Of a DNA stretch of 64,000 bases, positions 26,196 through 34,662 are shown in pieces. This stretch comes from Pseudoalteromonas undina (lineage in GTDB: Bacteria > Pseudomonadota > Gammaproteobacteria > Enterobacterales > Alteromonadaceae), in assembly GCF_000238275.3 (NCBI RefSeq), contig NZ_AHCF03000001.1:62001-126000 (forward strand). The letters are read 5' to 3'. The notes beneath the pieces were generated by a model. The model saw only the letters and a program-made list of their open reading frames with translations, was not told where the DNA came from and did no database searches. Every line of letters begins with the position of its first letter. The first letter of the stretch is position 1. The position numbers and the translations under genes were made by a program.

Positions 26196-26220
26196 AGCGC
26201 AGGTTGATACCTGCGCTTTT
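26196..26220 (+). terminator. Terminator after the SMR exporter gene
   Basis: AGCGCAGGT (26196-26204) pairs perfectly with ACCTGCGCT (26209-26217), with a TGAT loop and a T-run. It abuts the stop codon of the convergent DMT transporter gene at 26221. Confidence 0.8.
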
Positions 26221-27114
26221 TTAGCTGCTCGGCAGCATTACCAATATCGCAGCCACTGCAATCAATAATAGCCCAGCGCTATCTTGGCGTTTTAGCGGTT
26301 GTTTTAACCATAAAACAGCAATTAACATCGTAAAAAATACTTCTATCTGGCCGAGCGTTTTTACATAGGCAACATGTTGCAAGCTCATTGCGCTAAACCA
26401 ACCTATTGATCCCAAGCAACTAAATATACTCACCGTACAAGTCATGCCCTTATGCTGAAACATAGTTTTAAATGTATCGCGTTCCTTTAAGGCAATATAA
26501 ATACACAGCATTAGTGTTTGTAAACTAATAACAAGCAATAAAACCCATGCAGGCGCATATGGAAAAGCTATACCTGAGCTTAAACTGGCTTCTCTGATCC
26601 ATGACGATGACAACGCAAAGGCGGTACCGCAGGCAAGTCCTGTTAATGCTGTTTTTAAGCTAAAGTGTTTCACATTGGCGATACCACTTAATAGCAATAC
26701 CGCAATTGCACCAATAAACACGCCAAACCAACCAAGTAATGAAAGCGTTGAGCCAAAAAACAGCAACCCGAGTATGGCCGCCATAAGCGCTTCACTTTTA
26801 GCTAGCCCAGCGCCTACAGCAAAATTATTCATTTTAAATAATTTAACCATGAGTCCCGTGGCAATAATTTGCACTATGCTGGCACCAATAATGTAGCTAA
26901 TAAATAAAGGGTTGAATGAAGGAAAGGGAGCATCTTGGTAATAATAAAGCGCATATAAATACAGCCCAGCAATAGGGCTTGCCACAATAAAGCGGGCTAA
27001 TGTGACGCCAGCAATGCTCACATGAGCGCTTAATTTGCTTTGCAGAGCGTTACGCCATGACTGCATAAATGCAGCAAAAATAGTCAGTAAAATCCAAATC
27101 ATCTTAAACAACAT
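26221..27114 (-). CDS. EamA/DMT-family transporter
   Basis: This is a 297-residue inner-membrane protein with about ten hydrophobic segments in two halves, the layout of the drug/metabolite transporter (EamA) superfamily. Halves run about 5-145 and 150-295. The C-terminal LWLKQPLKRQDSAGLLLIAVA resembles the end of the second EamA repeat. The substrate cannot be assigned. The ATG at 27114 or the in-frame ATG at 27102 could be used; neither has a strong ribosome site. It converges with the SMR exporter gene. Confidence 0.82.
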   Translation of the reverse strand: MLFKMIWILLTIFAAFMQSWRNALQSKLSAHVSIAGVTLARFIVASPIAGLYLYALYYYQDAPFPSFNPLFISYIIGASIVQIIATGLMVKLFKMNNFAVGAGLAKSEALMAAILGLLFFGSTLSLLGWFGVFIGAIAVLLLSGIANVKHFSLKTALTGLACGTAFALSSSWIREASLSSGIAFPYAPAWVLLLVISLQTLMLCIYIALKERDTFKTMFQHKGMTCTVSIFSCLGSIGWFSAMSLQHVAYVKTLGQIEVFFTMLIAVLWLKQPLKRQDSAGLLLIAVAAILVMLPSS

Positions 27115-27231
27115 ACAATAAGCGGAGGAGTAATTTAGCAGTACTGTGACATGAAAGCGACCATCAAAAAGGCATAATGAATATTCATCACCTGCGACAA
27201 TTTGCCACAGTGACGCATTGCTTAAATCGGC

Positions 27232-27297
27232 TATAGTGTCTGGGATGTTACTGCTAGCCGCCAGAACTCAGGTTATTTATATTTGGCGGCTTTTTTC
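27232..27297 (+). ncRNA. Possible short RNA or leader ending in a strong terminator
   Basis: A perfect 8-bp stem AGCCGCCA (27256-27263) / TGGCGGCT (27284-27291) is followed by six T on the plus strand. No plus-strand gene precedes it, since the upstream gene is on the minus strand. A weak promoter, GTGACG (27210-27215) and TATAGT (27232-27237) at a 16-base spacing, would yield a transcript of only about 55 bases. It could instead be a leader/attenuator of the MAPEG gene at 27345. The terminator is clear; the RNA is inference. Confidence 0.35.
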
Positions 27298-27344
27298 TAT
27301 TTGCTGTGTTATTTTGAGTTATAAATAATAACTTGAGAATGATA

Positions 27345-27728
27345 ATGACGACTTTATTGGTTTGCGCCTTAATTGCAGTGATCATGCCTTATGTTGCAAG
27401 GATCCCAGCTATTATAGAAATGAATAAGCTCGGTGGTTACGATAATAAACATCCGCGCCAGCAACAAACGCAACTTACAGGGCTCGGAGCAAGGGCGTTG
27501 GCCGCACATCAAAATTGTTTTGAGTCGCTAGCGGTATTTGCCGTTGCTTTGGCTGTGGTGTTAGGCACCAATAATGTTAATGCCGTAACCGAAACTTTAG
27601 CGATGACGCATATTGTGGCGCGTATTTTATTTTGTGTTTTTTATTACTTAAACCTCGATATTATTCGCTCGATCACTTGGCTGGTGGGAATAGGCACCGC
27701 TATTGGCATGATCGCCGTCAGTTTATAA
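27345..27728 (+). CDS. MAPEG family membrane protein
   Basis: This is a 127-residue, four-helix membrane protein of the MAPEG family (membrane-associated proteins in eicosanoid and glutathione metabolism). Its helix pattern and the ARALAAHQNCFESL motif after the first loop are typical. Bacterial members are poorly studied; some have glutathione-linked transferase or peroxidase activity. ATG 27345 is preceded by GAG with a seven-base gap and is favoured over ATG 27339. A hairpin follows the gene. Confidence 0.82.
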   Translation: MTTLLVCALIAVIMPYVARIPAIIEMNKLGGYDNKHPRQQQTQLTGLGARALAAHQNCFESLAVFAVALAVVLGTNNVNAVTETLAMTHIVARILFCVFYYLNLDIIRSITWLVGIGTAIGMIAVSL

Positions 27729-27748
27729 CGAGAATAAGCAAAAACCAC

Positions 27749-27779
27749 AAAGCAAGCAGCCTAAAAGGGTGCTTGCTTT
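27749..27779 (+). terminator. Terminator-like hairpin after the MAPEG gene
   Basis: AAAGCAAGCA (27749-27758) pairs perfectly with TGCTTGCTTT (27770-27779). The T-tract after it is short. It lies between the convergent MAPEG and M56 peptidase genes and could serve both. Confidence 0.55.
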
Positions 27780-27802
27780 ATAGTCTTAAACACTTATTCC
27801 CA

Positions 27803-29014
27803 TTAATGCGATATGTTAACTCGCTCTATTAAATCACTTTTTGTAACTGTACTGTTGAGTGCAAAATCAAGTTGTATTAGTACGTTTTGTTGTCCCATTG
27901 ATGAAGGCGTATATTGCCATTGCATCAGTGCTCTTTTTGCTTCTTTGTTAAAGACTGCTTCTGGTTCAGCTTTTACAACAGTAATGTTAGCTGTTTTGCC
28001 TGCTGGGGTTATGTCGTATTTTAATACCACTGAACCGCTAATGCCTTGTTCCGCCGCTTGTTTTGGGTAAAGCGGTTCGATTCGCATTACGGGAGCGATA
28101 GATGTTTCTTTTTTAGCTGATGCTTCAGGTTGCTTTGCTACAGCTAAGCCACTGAGCAAGCTTGCTGCTATAAGTAACAAGCTCCCTTTTGCTAGGCGTG
28201 AATGTGCGCCATTATGTTTGATATTAGTAAGTCGTTGTAACATGGTTTTTTTATCTCCGTAGTGTGAATAAGCCATCAGACCCGCTGGTGCATTTGCAGC
28301 GCAGTTTACTAAGGCTTTGCTGTATAAAATCTGTTGCTTTGTGGTTTTATTACTTAGTACCTGTTCATCACAAGTCAGCTCTTGTAAGCGTCTACAGCTT
28401 GCGTATGCCATCCAAACTAAAGGGTTAAACCACATTAAAATTGTAGCCAGTAATAGCAGCGCATTTGTTAGGTTATCTTTGCGTTTTATATGCACATTTT
28501 CGTGCTCTAAAATAAGCGCCAATGTAGCTTTATCAAACAGAGTATTGTAGTTGTGTGGTAAAACTAGCTTGCTATTTAGTACCCCAATTACCATAGGTGT
28601 TGCAACTTGATGGCTAGTAAAGGTTTTTACCCCTGAGCTTATTTCTGCTTGTAAATTTGTTACTTCACAAAGCTGTAGGTTGCTTACAAATCGGCGATGA
28701 ATAATCCAAGTGGCGAATAAAAGCAGTGCCGTAATAACTACATAAAATAGCGCCCAGTTAATACTAATAGTGCTTATTAATGGTTGATTAGGAGTAATGA
28801 TATAATGACTAATTGGACTGTTTTGTAATGGCCTAATTGCATTGGGTAAATTAGCGATAAGCAGCGAGGCTGGTATTAACCACACTAATTTATAAATAAG
28901 CTGCGAACCAATTGCTTTTAAGCCAAAGCGCTCAAGTAAAACAAATCCTGCAAACAACAGACTCAATAATAGCTGTTGCTCTATTAGCCAATTAAAGCTT
29001 GTTTGAATAACCAT
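27803..29014 (-). CDS. M56 (BlaR1-type) membrane peptidase with C-terminal TonB domain
   Basis: This is a 403-residue inner-membrane metallopeptidase. The zinc motif HENVH is at 171-175, with a third ligand candidate Glu212 (LQELTCDE), as in the BlaR1/MecR1 peptidase domain. There are hydrophobic helices near 15-28, 42-55, 86-105, 185-204 and 276-293. Instead of a penicillin-binding sensor, it ends in a TonB C-terminal-like domain (about 310-400; IEPLYPKQAAEQGISGSVVL), probably periplasmic. It follows a BlaI-type repressor gene that is frameshifted here, with AAGGG as ribosome site. The likely role is regulated proteolysis of the repressor in response to an envelope signal; the signal is unknown. 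Confidence 0.87.
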   Translation of the reverse strand: MVIQTSFNWLIEQQLLLSLLFAGFVLLERFGLKAIGSQLIYKLVWLIPASLLIANLPNAIRPLQNSPISHYIITPNQPLISTISINWALFYVVITALLLFATWIIHRRFVSNLQLCEVTNLQAEISSGVKTFTSHQVATPMVIGVLNSKLVLPHNYNTLFDKATLALILEHENVHIKRKDNLTNALLLLATILMWFNPLVWMAYASCRRLQELTCDEQVLSNKTTKQQILYSKALVNCAANAPAGLMAYSHYGDKKTMLQRLTNIKHNGAHSRLAKGSLLLIAASLLSGLAVAKQPEASAKKETSIAPVMRIEPLYPKQAAEQGISGSVVLKYDITPAGKTANITVVKAEPEAVFNKEAKRALMQWQYTPSSMGQQNVLIQLDFALNSTVTKSDLIERVNISH

Positions 29015-29023
29015 GAGAATCCC

Positions 29024-29397
29024 TTACTTTTGGTTTTTTTCCCAGTCATCTATGACTTTTTTAAGCTCGTTTATATCTTGTTGAGAGAGTTTTTCTGATT
29101 TTGCAAAACCACTTACCAACGGAGCTATACGGCCACTAAAAAACGCTCAATAAAGTTCTGGCTTTCTTTTTGGGTGTAATCAGCACGATTTATACAGGGG
29201 GTGTAAATATATTGGCGGCCTTCTTTTTCGAAGCTAAGCGCTCCTTTTTTAACTAATCGACCTAGTAAGGTTTTAATGGTTTTTTCGTGCCATTGTTTAT
29301 CATCACTCAAGCGCTCAATAATTTGGCTGGCATTAGCGGGGTAGCTAATCCATAGCGCATCGAGTACTTCAAATTCTGCTTTTGATAATTCGATCAT
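29024..29397 (-). pseudogene. BlaI/MecI-family repressor gene with a frameshift
   Basis: The reading frame opens with a BlaI-type winged helix (LSKAEFEVLDALW, HEKTIKTLLGRLVKKG) but stops after 90 residues at 29125, inside the C-terminal dimerisation domain. One base short in a T6 run (29138-29143 on the plus strand) explains this. In the -1 frame the missing end continues as SGRIAPLVSGFAKSEKLSQQ to a stop at 29024-29026, giving 124 residues, the usual length. The run reads T TTT TTA across codons, an efficient -1 slippery heptamer, so programmed frameshifting is formally possible. A homopolymer deletion, phase variation or sequencing error is simpler. The restored stop lies 9 bases before the M56 gene. 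Confidence 0.85.
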
Positions 29398-29406
29398 TTT
29401 ATTGCC

Positions 29407-29456
29407 TACAAGTGTAATCTTTAATTTAAGACTACACTTGTAATCTATTTTTGCAA
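29407..29456 (-). promoter_or_regulatory. BlaI-type operator pair and promoter
   Basis: Two inverted copies of the TACA-N2-TGTA dyad lie just upstream of the blaI-like gene: TACAAGTGTA (29407-29416) and TACACTTGTA (29433-29442). They are exact reverse complements of each other. TACA/TGTA dyads are the known core of BlaI/MecI operators. On the minus strand TTGCAA (29451-29456) could be the -35, with the upstream dyad in the spacer, so binding would block RNA polymerase. Autoregulation of the blaI-M56 operon is inferred. Confidence 0.6.
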
Positions 29457-29508
29457 GTTTAATTTATATTTTTTAATCGCATTAAAGTGAGGGGGTAGCG
29501 TGAGCTTG

Positions 29509-30198
29509 TTAGCCTAAAATGTCGCTTTTATTAATTTTTATAAACTGGTTTTCAGGTAAATTTAAATGGTCTAACAGTAATTCACTTATTTGTACGCGGT
29601 ATAAATCAATCACTTTGTAACCACAGTAATGCGCCATTTTACGAATTTGTCGATTTAGTCCTTGTTTTAAAATAATACTAAACTGATTGTCAGTGATTTT
29701 AGTCACCTCACACGGCAAAGTCATTTGCTTGTCGACAGGGACGCCTGCAGCCATTTCTTCGCAAAAATCCGCATCTAAAGGTTTATTGACGGTTACTAAA
29801 TAGCGTTTAGGCTGATGAAAGTCAGGGTGGATCAGCTGGTTACAAAAATCCCCATCATTGGTTAAAATAAGCAATCCGCGTGAGTCTTTATCAAGGCGAC
29901 CAATAGGGTATACCCGTGTTAGTTGTGGCAAGTGATGAATAAGGCTGCTTGGGTCGTGCTGATTGAGTTTACAATCAATTCCTACTGGTTTGTGATAAGC
30001 AAAGTAGACTAAATCGGCAGGGCCTTTAATGGCTTGGCCATTAACAATGACACTGTCGTTTTCGTCCACATGATCAATATGATTTGCGGGGCGATTATTA
30101 ACCATGACCACACCTTCGTCAATCAAACGCGAGGCCTGCTTGCGTGAGCAAACACCGGCATGCGCTATGTACTTTGCGAGTCGAATTTTTGTATCCAT
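29509..30198 (-). CDS. rluF: RluF-like rRNA pseudouridine synthase
   Basis: This is a 229-residue enzyme of the RsuA/RluB/E/F family that isomerises uridine to pseudouridine in rRNA. An S4 RNA-binding domain occupies about 4-50 (RLAKYIAHAGVCSRKQASRLI). The catalytic Asp103 is in GRLDKDSRG, and the family motif QGLNRQIRKM is near 175. E. coli RluF shares this layout but is longer at the C-terminus (about 290). RluF is the best match; RluE or another subgroup is possible. It is divergent from the small DUF6482 gene. Confidence 0.83.
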   Translation of the reverse strand: MDTKIRLAKYIAHAGVCSRKQASRLIDEGVVMVNNRPANHIDHVDENDSVIVNGQAIKGPADLVYFAYHKPVGIDCKLNQHDPSSLIHHLPQLTRVYPIGRLDKDSRGLLILTNDGDFCNQLIHPDFHQPKRYLVTVNKPLDADFCEEMAAGVPVDKQMTLPCEVTKITDNQFSIILKQGLNRQIRKMAHYCGYKVIDLYRVQISELLLDHLNLPENQFIKINKSDILG

Positions 30199-30289
30199 GA
30201 TAGCGCGTAATTAAAAAAATCTGATCGCGATTATAGCAAAGCTGCGTATTGATTACTTGGACAGTTAATTTAACAGTAGGTAGGTTAAT

Positions 30290-30595
30290 ATGGGTATTCA
30301 ATTTTCAGAACTAAAAAAGCATCAGCCATTACAAAAAGTGGTGGTTCATTCACTGGAAATGGCCTTGTATCAAGTGTCTGTTGTCATTAATAATGTTGAA
30401 TACTATGTACAAGAAAGCGATGGTGAATTTGTAAAGGCAGTCAGCCCATTACATATTCAAAAACGCTTTGAAGACATTGCCTACGCGCAAATGATGCTCA
30501 GGCATACCAGCGCTTATGATGAAATGTGTGGTCAACCGGAAAAAATTTCTAGCAATATGCTTGAAGTTCCCTTTGGACAAAATAACCTGTTTTAA
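30290..30595 (+). CDS. DUF6482 family small protein
   Basis: This is a 101-residue soluble protein resembling DUF6482, an uncharacterised family in Pseudomonas and relatives. The most telling stretch is AYDEMCGQP near residue 80. There is no signal peptide or membrane segment. It is divergent from the pseudouridine synthase gene and followed 40 bases later by a GNAT acetyltransferase gene on the same strand, so an operon is possible. Function unknown. Confidence 0.6.
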   Translation: MGIQFSELKKHQPLQKVVVHSLEMALYQVSVVINNVEYYVQESDGEFVKAVSPLHIQKRFEDIAYAQMMLRHTSAYDEMCGQPEKISSNMLEVPFGQNNLF

Positions 30596-30635
30596 CATCA
30601 GGTATTTGCTAAAATAGGTCTATTTGGAATAGCCA

Positions 30636-31055
30636 ATGTACCTATTGCAGGCAGAAAATACTGAGCAATTAAACCAAGCACTGCGTGTTAATATGCTTGA
30701 GTTTAATACTCAACACTTCGACGCAGAGCGCCAAGCTATTGGCTTTAAATATCTCGATAAACAGCATGAATTAGTTGCCGGTATAAGTGGTCATGTATTT
30801 GGCAATTGGCTGCTAATAAGTTGGTTGTGGTGTGCTGAATCGGCACGAGGCAATGGCTTGGCTGATTCGTTATTAACATCACTTGAAAATGCAGCAATTG
30901 AAATGGGTGCCGTTAAGGCTCAGCTTGACACCTTAGACTTTCAAGCCAAGCCTTTCTATGAAAAGCGTGGTTATCAGGTTAAATATCAATTAAATAATTA
31001 TCCGCTCAGCGGTACGCGCTACTTTATGGAAAAGCCGCTGGTAGCGGCTAAATAA
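30636..31055 (+). CDS. GNAT family N-acetyltransferase
   Basis: This is a 139-residue single-domain GNAT acetyltransferase. The acetyl-CoA binding loop is seen as ESARGNGLADSLL (about 68-80), followed by the C-terminal KPFYEKRGYQV strand-helix-strand pattern. The substrate is unknown. It may be co-transcribed with the DUF6482 gene. It is convergent with the HopJ-family gene, 15 bases away. Confidence 0.85.
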   Translation: MYLLQAENTEQLNQALRVNMLEFNTQHFDAERQAIGFKYLDKQHELVAGISGHVFGNWLLISWLWCAESARGNGLADSLLTSLENAAIEMGAVKAQLDTLDFQAKPFYEKRGYQVKYQLNNYPLSGTRYFMEKPLVAAK

Positions 31056-31069
31056 TGCTGATTTGAATA

Positions 31070-31429
31070 TTACTCTTTTGTGGTTAAAGGCGTGCCATCA
31101 AAGCTAATGCCTAAAAACGGTGTTGCCTCGGGCGCTAACATAAACGTACGAATATTCATGTGATCATCGGCACTTGGGTTGTCTAGTACATCTTCGCGGT
31201 AAAATTTACCAAAACAATCTAAGGTATTTTGTTTACTAAGACCGTTGAGCTTAGCAAATGCAAAAATTTTGCACGAACCGTTATTTTCACTCGCAGAGCT
31301 TAATAACCCATGGTTACTGAAGCTGCATGCTGTAAAAGTATAGTGCTCATCAATAACGGCCATAGTATCAGCAAAGCTAATACTTTTTGGCTCATCTGCG
31401 AGCGTTGTTAAATAATCTGTGAGCGTCAT
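31070..31429 (-). CDS. HopJ-family protein
   Basis: This is a 119-residue soluble protein of the HopJ type III effector family name. The family is widespread in bacteria without type III secretion, so an effector role is not implied. Typical segments are the early ISFADTMAVIDEHYTF, SCKIFAFAKLNGLS, and CFGKFYREDV. No secretion genes are nearby. Function unknown. Confidence 0.8.
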   Translation of the reverse strand: MTLTDYLTTLADEPKSISFADTMAVIDEHYTFTACSFSNHGLLSSASENNGSCKIFAFAKLNGLSKQNTLDCFGKFYREDVLDNPSADDHMNIRTFMLAPEATPFLGISFDGTPLTTKE

Positions 31430-31503
31430 ACGCTGTCCTTGTTATTATAATATGTCGTTAATTAACTAACTCTAACTTATATTATTAGTAAAACAAGCAT
31501 AGG

Positions 31504-32208
31504 TTATATTAAATGGGTTAACGCATGAATGTTGGTTATTTCAATATCAGCCAACCCTTTGTAGGCATAAGTTTGTGCTTGATTATTCAGCCATACAGAC
31601 TGACAGCCAGCGTTGTTAGCACCTTGCACATCGCTATCAAGGCTATCGCCAATGTGTAACAGTTCGCTGTTTTTAATATTTAAATGCGTTGCAGCCTGAT
31701 CAAATAATGTTGTGTGCGGTTTTGCTTTACCGTGCAATCCTGCCTGTAGGACTAGTTCAAACTTGTCTTTTAAATTAAAGCGTTCAACCTCAACATTGCC
31801 ATTGGTAATGGCGATTAATCTGTAGTGCTGACCTAGTTTATCAAGCAACTTCAGTACGTCTGTGCTCACAGTAATATTGCTTCGCTCATCAGCAAATGCT
31901 TGATACGCCTTATTTGCATGATGCTCTATTTCATCACCTTTAAAACCCAATTCAGACAATACTAAGCGCAAGGTATGCTTACGCCATTGTGTGACGTCAT
32001 CAATCAGCTCTGGCTGCTGTAGTGCTGCGAGTTCACGGCATTGCTGCCAAAACTGTGGTCCTTGTTTTTTGTAGCCTGGTAGCGCATTTAAATAATCAAT
32101 TTGCGCCTGAACGGCTGCGGTTATGATAGGGCGGTTATCGTACAAGGTATCGTCTAAGTCAAAACTTAGCACAGAAAAAGGAGAAATTGCGCGATTAAAT
32201 CGGATCAT
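31504..32208 (-). CDS. yigB: HAD-superfamily phosphatase, YigB-like
   Basis: This is a 234-residue HAD hydrolase. E. coli YigB dephosphorylates FMN, among others. Motif I is FDLDDTLYDN near residue 16, motif II AITNG, and motif III/IV lies in GKAKPHTTLF and HIGDSLDSDVQGA. The ATG at 32208 (MIRFNRAISP) aligns with the E. coli start and is preferred over 32241, which would overlap xerC. It is the last gene of the dapF-DUF484-xerC-yigB block, an order conserved in Gammaproteobacteria, supporting the symbol. Confidence 0.88.
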   Translation of the reverse strand: MIRFNRAISPFSVLSFDLDDTLYDNRPIITAAVQAQIDYLNALPGYKKQGPQFWQQCRELAALQQPELIDDVTQWRKHTLRLVLSELGFKGDEIEHHANKAYQAFADERSNITVSTDVLKLLDKLGQHYRLIAITNGNVEVERFNLKDKFELVLQAGLHGKAKPHTTLFDQAATHLNIKNSELLHIGDSLDSDVQGANNAGCQSVWLNNQAQTYAYKGLADIEITNIHALTHLI

Positions 32209-32218
32209 AGTTGCTGCT

Positions 32219-33163
32219 CTAATCGGTTCTTTTTTTAGCACGTGGGTGGGTGTTATCGTACACCTTGGCTAAGTGCTGAAAATCTAAATGAGTATAAACT
32301 TGGGTTGCAGATAAACTACTGTGGCCTAATAATTCTTGCACTGCTCGTAAATCCCCAGACGACTCTAAAATATGCGACGCAAATGAGTGGCGTAATTTAT
32401 GCGGATGAACTTGCGAGCTAATACCTTGCTTTATCCCCCACTCTTGCATACGCAAACGAACTTGGCGTACAGAAATACGGCTTTTTTTGCTACTCAAAAA
32501 TATTGCATGTTCATCTGAGCCCATAAATAGTGGGCGAACTGCTAGCCAATTGTTTAACGCCTCAAGTGCTTTAGAGCCAACCGGTATTAGGCGTTCTTTG
32601 GCGCCTTTGCCTCGCACTAATATTTCACCGCTACGAGTGTTTATATCTTGCATGTTAGCGCCAACTAACTCACTAATGCGTAAGCCTGATGAATACATTA
32701 GTTCCATCATCGCTTTATCACGAATGGCAAGTGGATCATCATCGGGTATTTCGAGTAAACGAGCCATTTGGTCAACATCAAGGTTTTTAGGTAAAGGCCG
32801 CGCAAATTTAGGGCCTTTTATGCCCTGTGCCGGATTATGGTAATGCACTTGCTCAGTAATATTTTTTGCTTTTAAAAATTTATACAAACTACGTATGCAG
32901 CTTAATTTTAAGCTGATTGTTCTGCCACTTAATTGTTTTGCCCGCAGTGCCATACTGTAACGACGAATATGCTCACTTTGTACCGCAAACCAATTGTCGC
33001 ACAGTTTATTAAAATACAAGGCGGCAAAACCTAATTGGCTGACATACTGATTAACAGTGTGCGCTGAATATTGACGTTCAAATTTTAAGTAATCACTAAA
33101 TAATGTAATGGGTGTACGCCAGTTATCGCTTAAGTCGCTTATATTTGGCGCGTTATCGCTCAT
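32219..33163 (-). CDS. xerC: Tyrosine recombinase XerC
   Basis: XerC, with XerD, resolves chromosome dimers at dif during cell division. The 314-residue protein has an N-terminal SAM-like DNA-binding domain (about 15-105) and the catalytic core with Arg (GLRISELVG), Lys (RGKGAKER), His-x-x-Arg (HKLRHSFASH), His (LGHSSLSATQ) and the Tyr nucleophile (VYTHLDF). Its start overlaps the stop of DUF484 by four bases. It is a housekeeping copy: the neighbours are the conserved ones and no mobile element is associated. Confidence 0.95.
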   Translation of the reverse strand: MSDNAPNISDLSDNWRTPITLFSDYLKFERQYSAHTVNQYVSQLGFAALYFNKLCDNWFAVQSEHIRRYSMALRAKQLSGRTISLKLSCIRSLYKFLKAKNITEQVHYHNPAQGIKGPKFARPLPKNLDVDQMARLLEIPDDDPLAIRDKAMMELMYSSGLRISELVGANMQDINTRSGEILVRGKGAKERLIPVGSKALEALNNWLAVRPLFMGSDEHAIFLSSKKSRISVRQVRLRMQEWGIKQGISSQVHPHKLRHSFASHILESSGDLRAVQELLGHSSLSATQVYTHLDFQHLAKVYDNTHPRAKKRTD

Positions 33164-33771
33164 GCCAGTTCCAGTAACCGTATTTGCAATGAGCGCACAA
33201 AATCTAATACAAATAAGTTATCTTGTGAGGGCTCAAAGTGGTTTTCATCGTGGCTGCCAAAAGCCAAAATTGCGTAGGGGTTACTCGGCTCACCAATTAA
33301 ATAAAGTGCGGTCGATTGGGTATCATTGTTGAAGAGTAAGTCGCGTTCTTGCTGATTTACACGGCCTAAATAATGATTACTATCTGACAGTCTATGCTTT
33401 ACTAACTCTTCAAAGGCATTATCGTATCTAACGAGTTTGCATTCATTAATAGTCGGGCTCATACAAATAATATTGCGTAAGTTACTGGCCAGTGTATTAA
33501 AGTCGTAATTACTCCACAGCTGTCGGTGACATTGGCTAAATAAACGATAAACCAGTTCATTCTGGGTCGCATTTTTGCTCATGCTGTCTATTTGATTTTT
33601 TAGCTGTGTATTGTGCTCGCGTAATTGGCGCTGCTGAATATGCACTAATGAAGTAGCACCCTGTACTTGCTGTTGTAACTCAAGTTGCGCTAACAGCTTA
33701 GGTTGCTCAATTAAAAAATCAGGATGCTGTTGTAAGTAATCTATTACTTGCTGTTTAGTTAATTCACTCAT
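33160..33771 (-). CDS. DUF484 family protein
   Basis: This is a 203-residue cytoplasmic protein of DUF484 (related to E. coli YigA). It has an N-terminal region with [12 protein letters not shown], a coiled-coil stretch (about 45-70) and a C-terminal GAF-like domain. The function is not known. It overlaps dapF upstream and xerC downstream by four bases each, so translation of the three is coupled. The conserved position suggests a role tied to XerC or the cell envelope, but this is only context. Confidence 0.9.
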   Translation of the reverse strand: MSELTKQQVIDYLQQHPDFLIEQPKLLAQLELQQQVQGATSLVHIQQRQLREHNTQLKNQIDSMSKNATQNELVYRLFSQCHRQLWSNYDFNTLASNLRNIICMSPTINECKLVRYDNAFEELVKHRLSDSNHYLGRVNQQERDLLFNNDTQSTALYLIGEPSNPYAILAFGSHDENHFEPSQDNLFVLDFVRSLQIRLLELA

Positions 33772-34598
33772 AGTGCAACTTGCCCATCAAATACATGTTC
33801 AGCGGGACCTGTCATACGCACTGGATGGCCCTCGCCACTCCAGCGCACTTGTAAGCTACCGCCGGGTAAATCAACTTGTACTGTACTGGTGAGCTTATTT
33901 TGGATAAAACCAATCACCATGGCAGCACACGCGCCGGTACCGCAAGCAAGTGTTTCGCTTACACCACGCTCCCATACTCTGAGTTTAATGTGCTCTTGAG
34001 AGATAACCTGCATAAAGCCAATGTTCGCGCGTTGTGGAAAACGCTCATGGTTTTCAAGCAACGGGCCTAGGGTATCCACTTGGGCTGTTTCTATATCGTC
34101 TACTTCCATTACGCAATGAGGGTTACCCATAGATACGGCACCACTAAAAACGGTATGCTCTTCTGCGCGAATAATATAAGTCAGCTCACGTTTGGTTGCT
34201 TTGAGTGGAATTTTATTTGGCTCAAAATTAGGGTGACCCATATTAACGGTTACTTGACCGTCTTTTTCAATATACAGGGTGAGATTACCAGACTTAGTCG
34301 ACACGCTGATTTTATGTTTATTGGTTAAGCCTTTCATGCGTACAAAGCGGGCAAAGCAGCGCGCACCGTTACCACATTGTTCTACTTCGTGGCCGTCAGC
34401 GTTAAAAATACGATAGTGAAAATCGAGATCGGGTGAGTAAGGGGCTTCAACCATCAGTAGTTGATCAAACCCAATGCCGAAATGGCGATCGGCCAGCTTT
34501 TTGATTTGATCACGGGATAAAAAAACGTTTTGTGTAATGTTATCAATCACAACAAAGTCGTTACCTAAGCCGTGCATTTTGGAAAAATTAACTAACAT
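33768..34598 (-). CDS. dapF: Diaminopimelate epimerase
   Basis: DapF interconverts LL- and meso-diaminopimelate, the step that supplies lysine and peptidoglycan. The 276-residue length is typical. The two catalytic cysteines are in [13 protein letters not shown] and [13 protein letters not shown], and the N-terminus [13 protein letters not shown] is diagnostic. It sits between lysA (64 bases upstream) and DUF484 (4-base overlap), on the same strand. Confidence 0.96.
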   Translation of the reverse strand: MLVNFSKMHGLGNDFVVIDNITQNVFLSRDQIKKLADRHFGIGFDQLLMVEAPYSPDLDFHYRIFNADGHEVEQCGNGARCFARFVRMKGLTNKHKISVSTKSGNLTLYIEKDGQVTVNMGHPNFEPNKIPLKATKRELTYIIRAEEHTVFSGAVSMGNPHCVMEVDDIETAQVDTLGPLLENHERFPQRANIGFMQVISQEHIKLRVWERGVSETLACGTGACAAMVIGFIQNKLTSTVQVDLPGGSLQVRWSGEGHPVRMTGPAEHVFDGQVAL

Positions 34599-34662
34599 AG
34601 CGCTCTAATTCGGTTTTGCTCTGTGCTAATCATGCCACAGAGCAGCTAGTTGGCAAAAACGT

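Noticed and set aside
27803..29397. BlaI/BlaR1-like pair read as a beta-lactam resistance system
   Set aside because: The M56 protein lacks a penicillin-binding sensor domain and carries a TonB domain instead, and no beta-lactamase gene of the induced classes is adjacent.
31070..31429. HopJ protein as a type III secreted effector
   Set aside because: The family occurs widely in bacteria without type III secretion, and no secretion genes or chaperone are nearby.
32219..33163. Tyrosine recombinase as part of an integrated element
   Set aside because: Its motifs and the conserved lptM-lysA-dapF-DUF484-xerC-yigB order identify housekeeping XerC; no attachment repeats or phage genes surround it.
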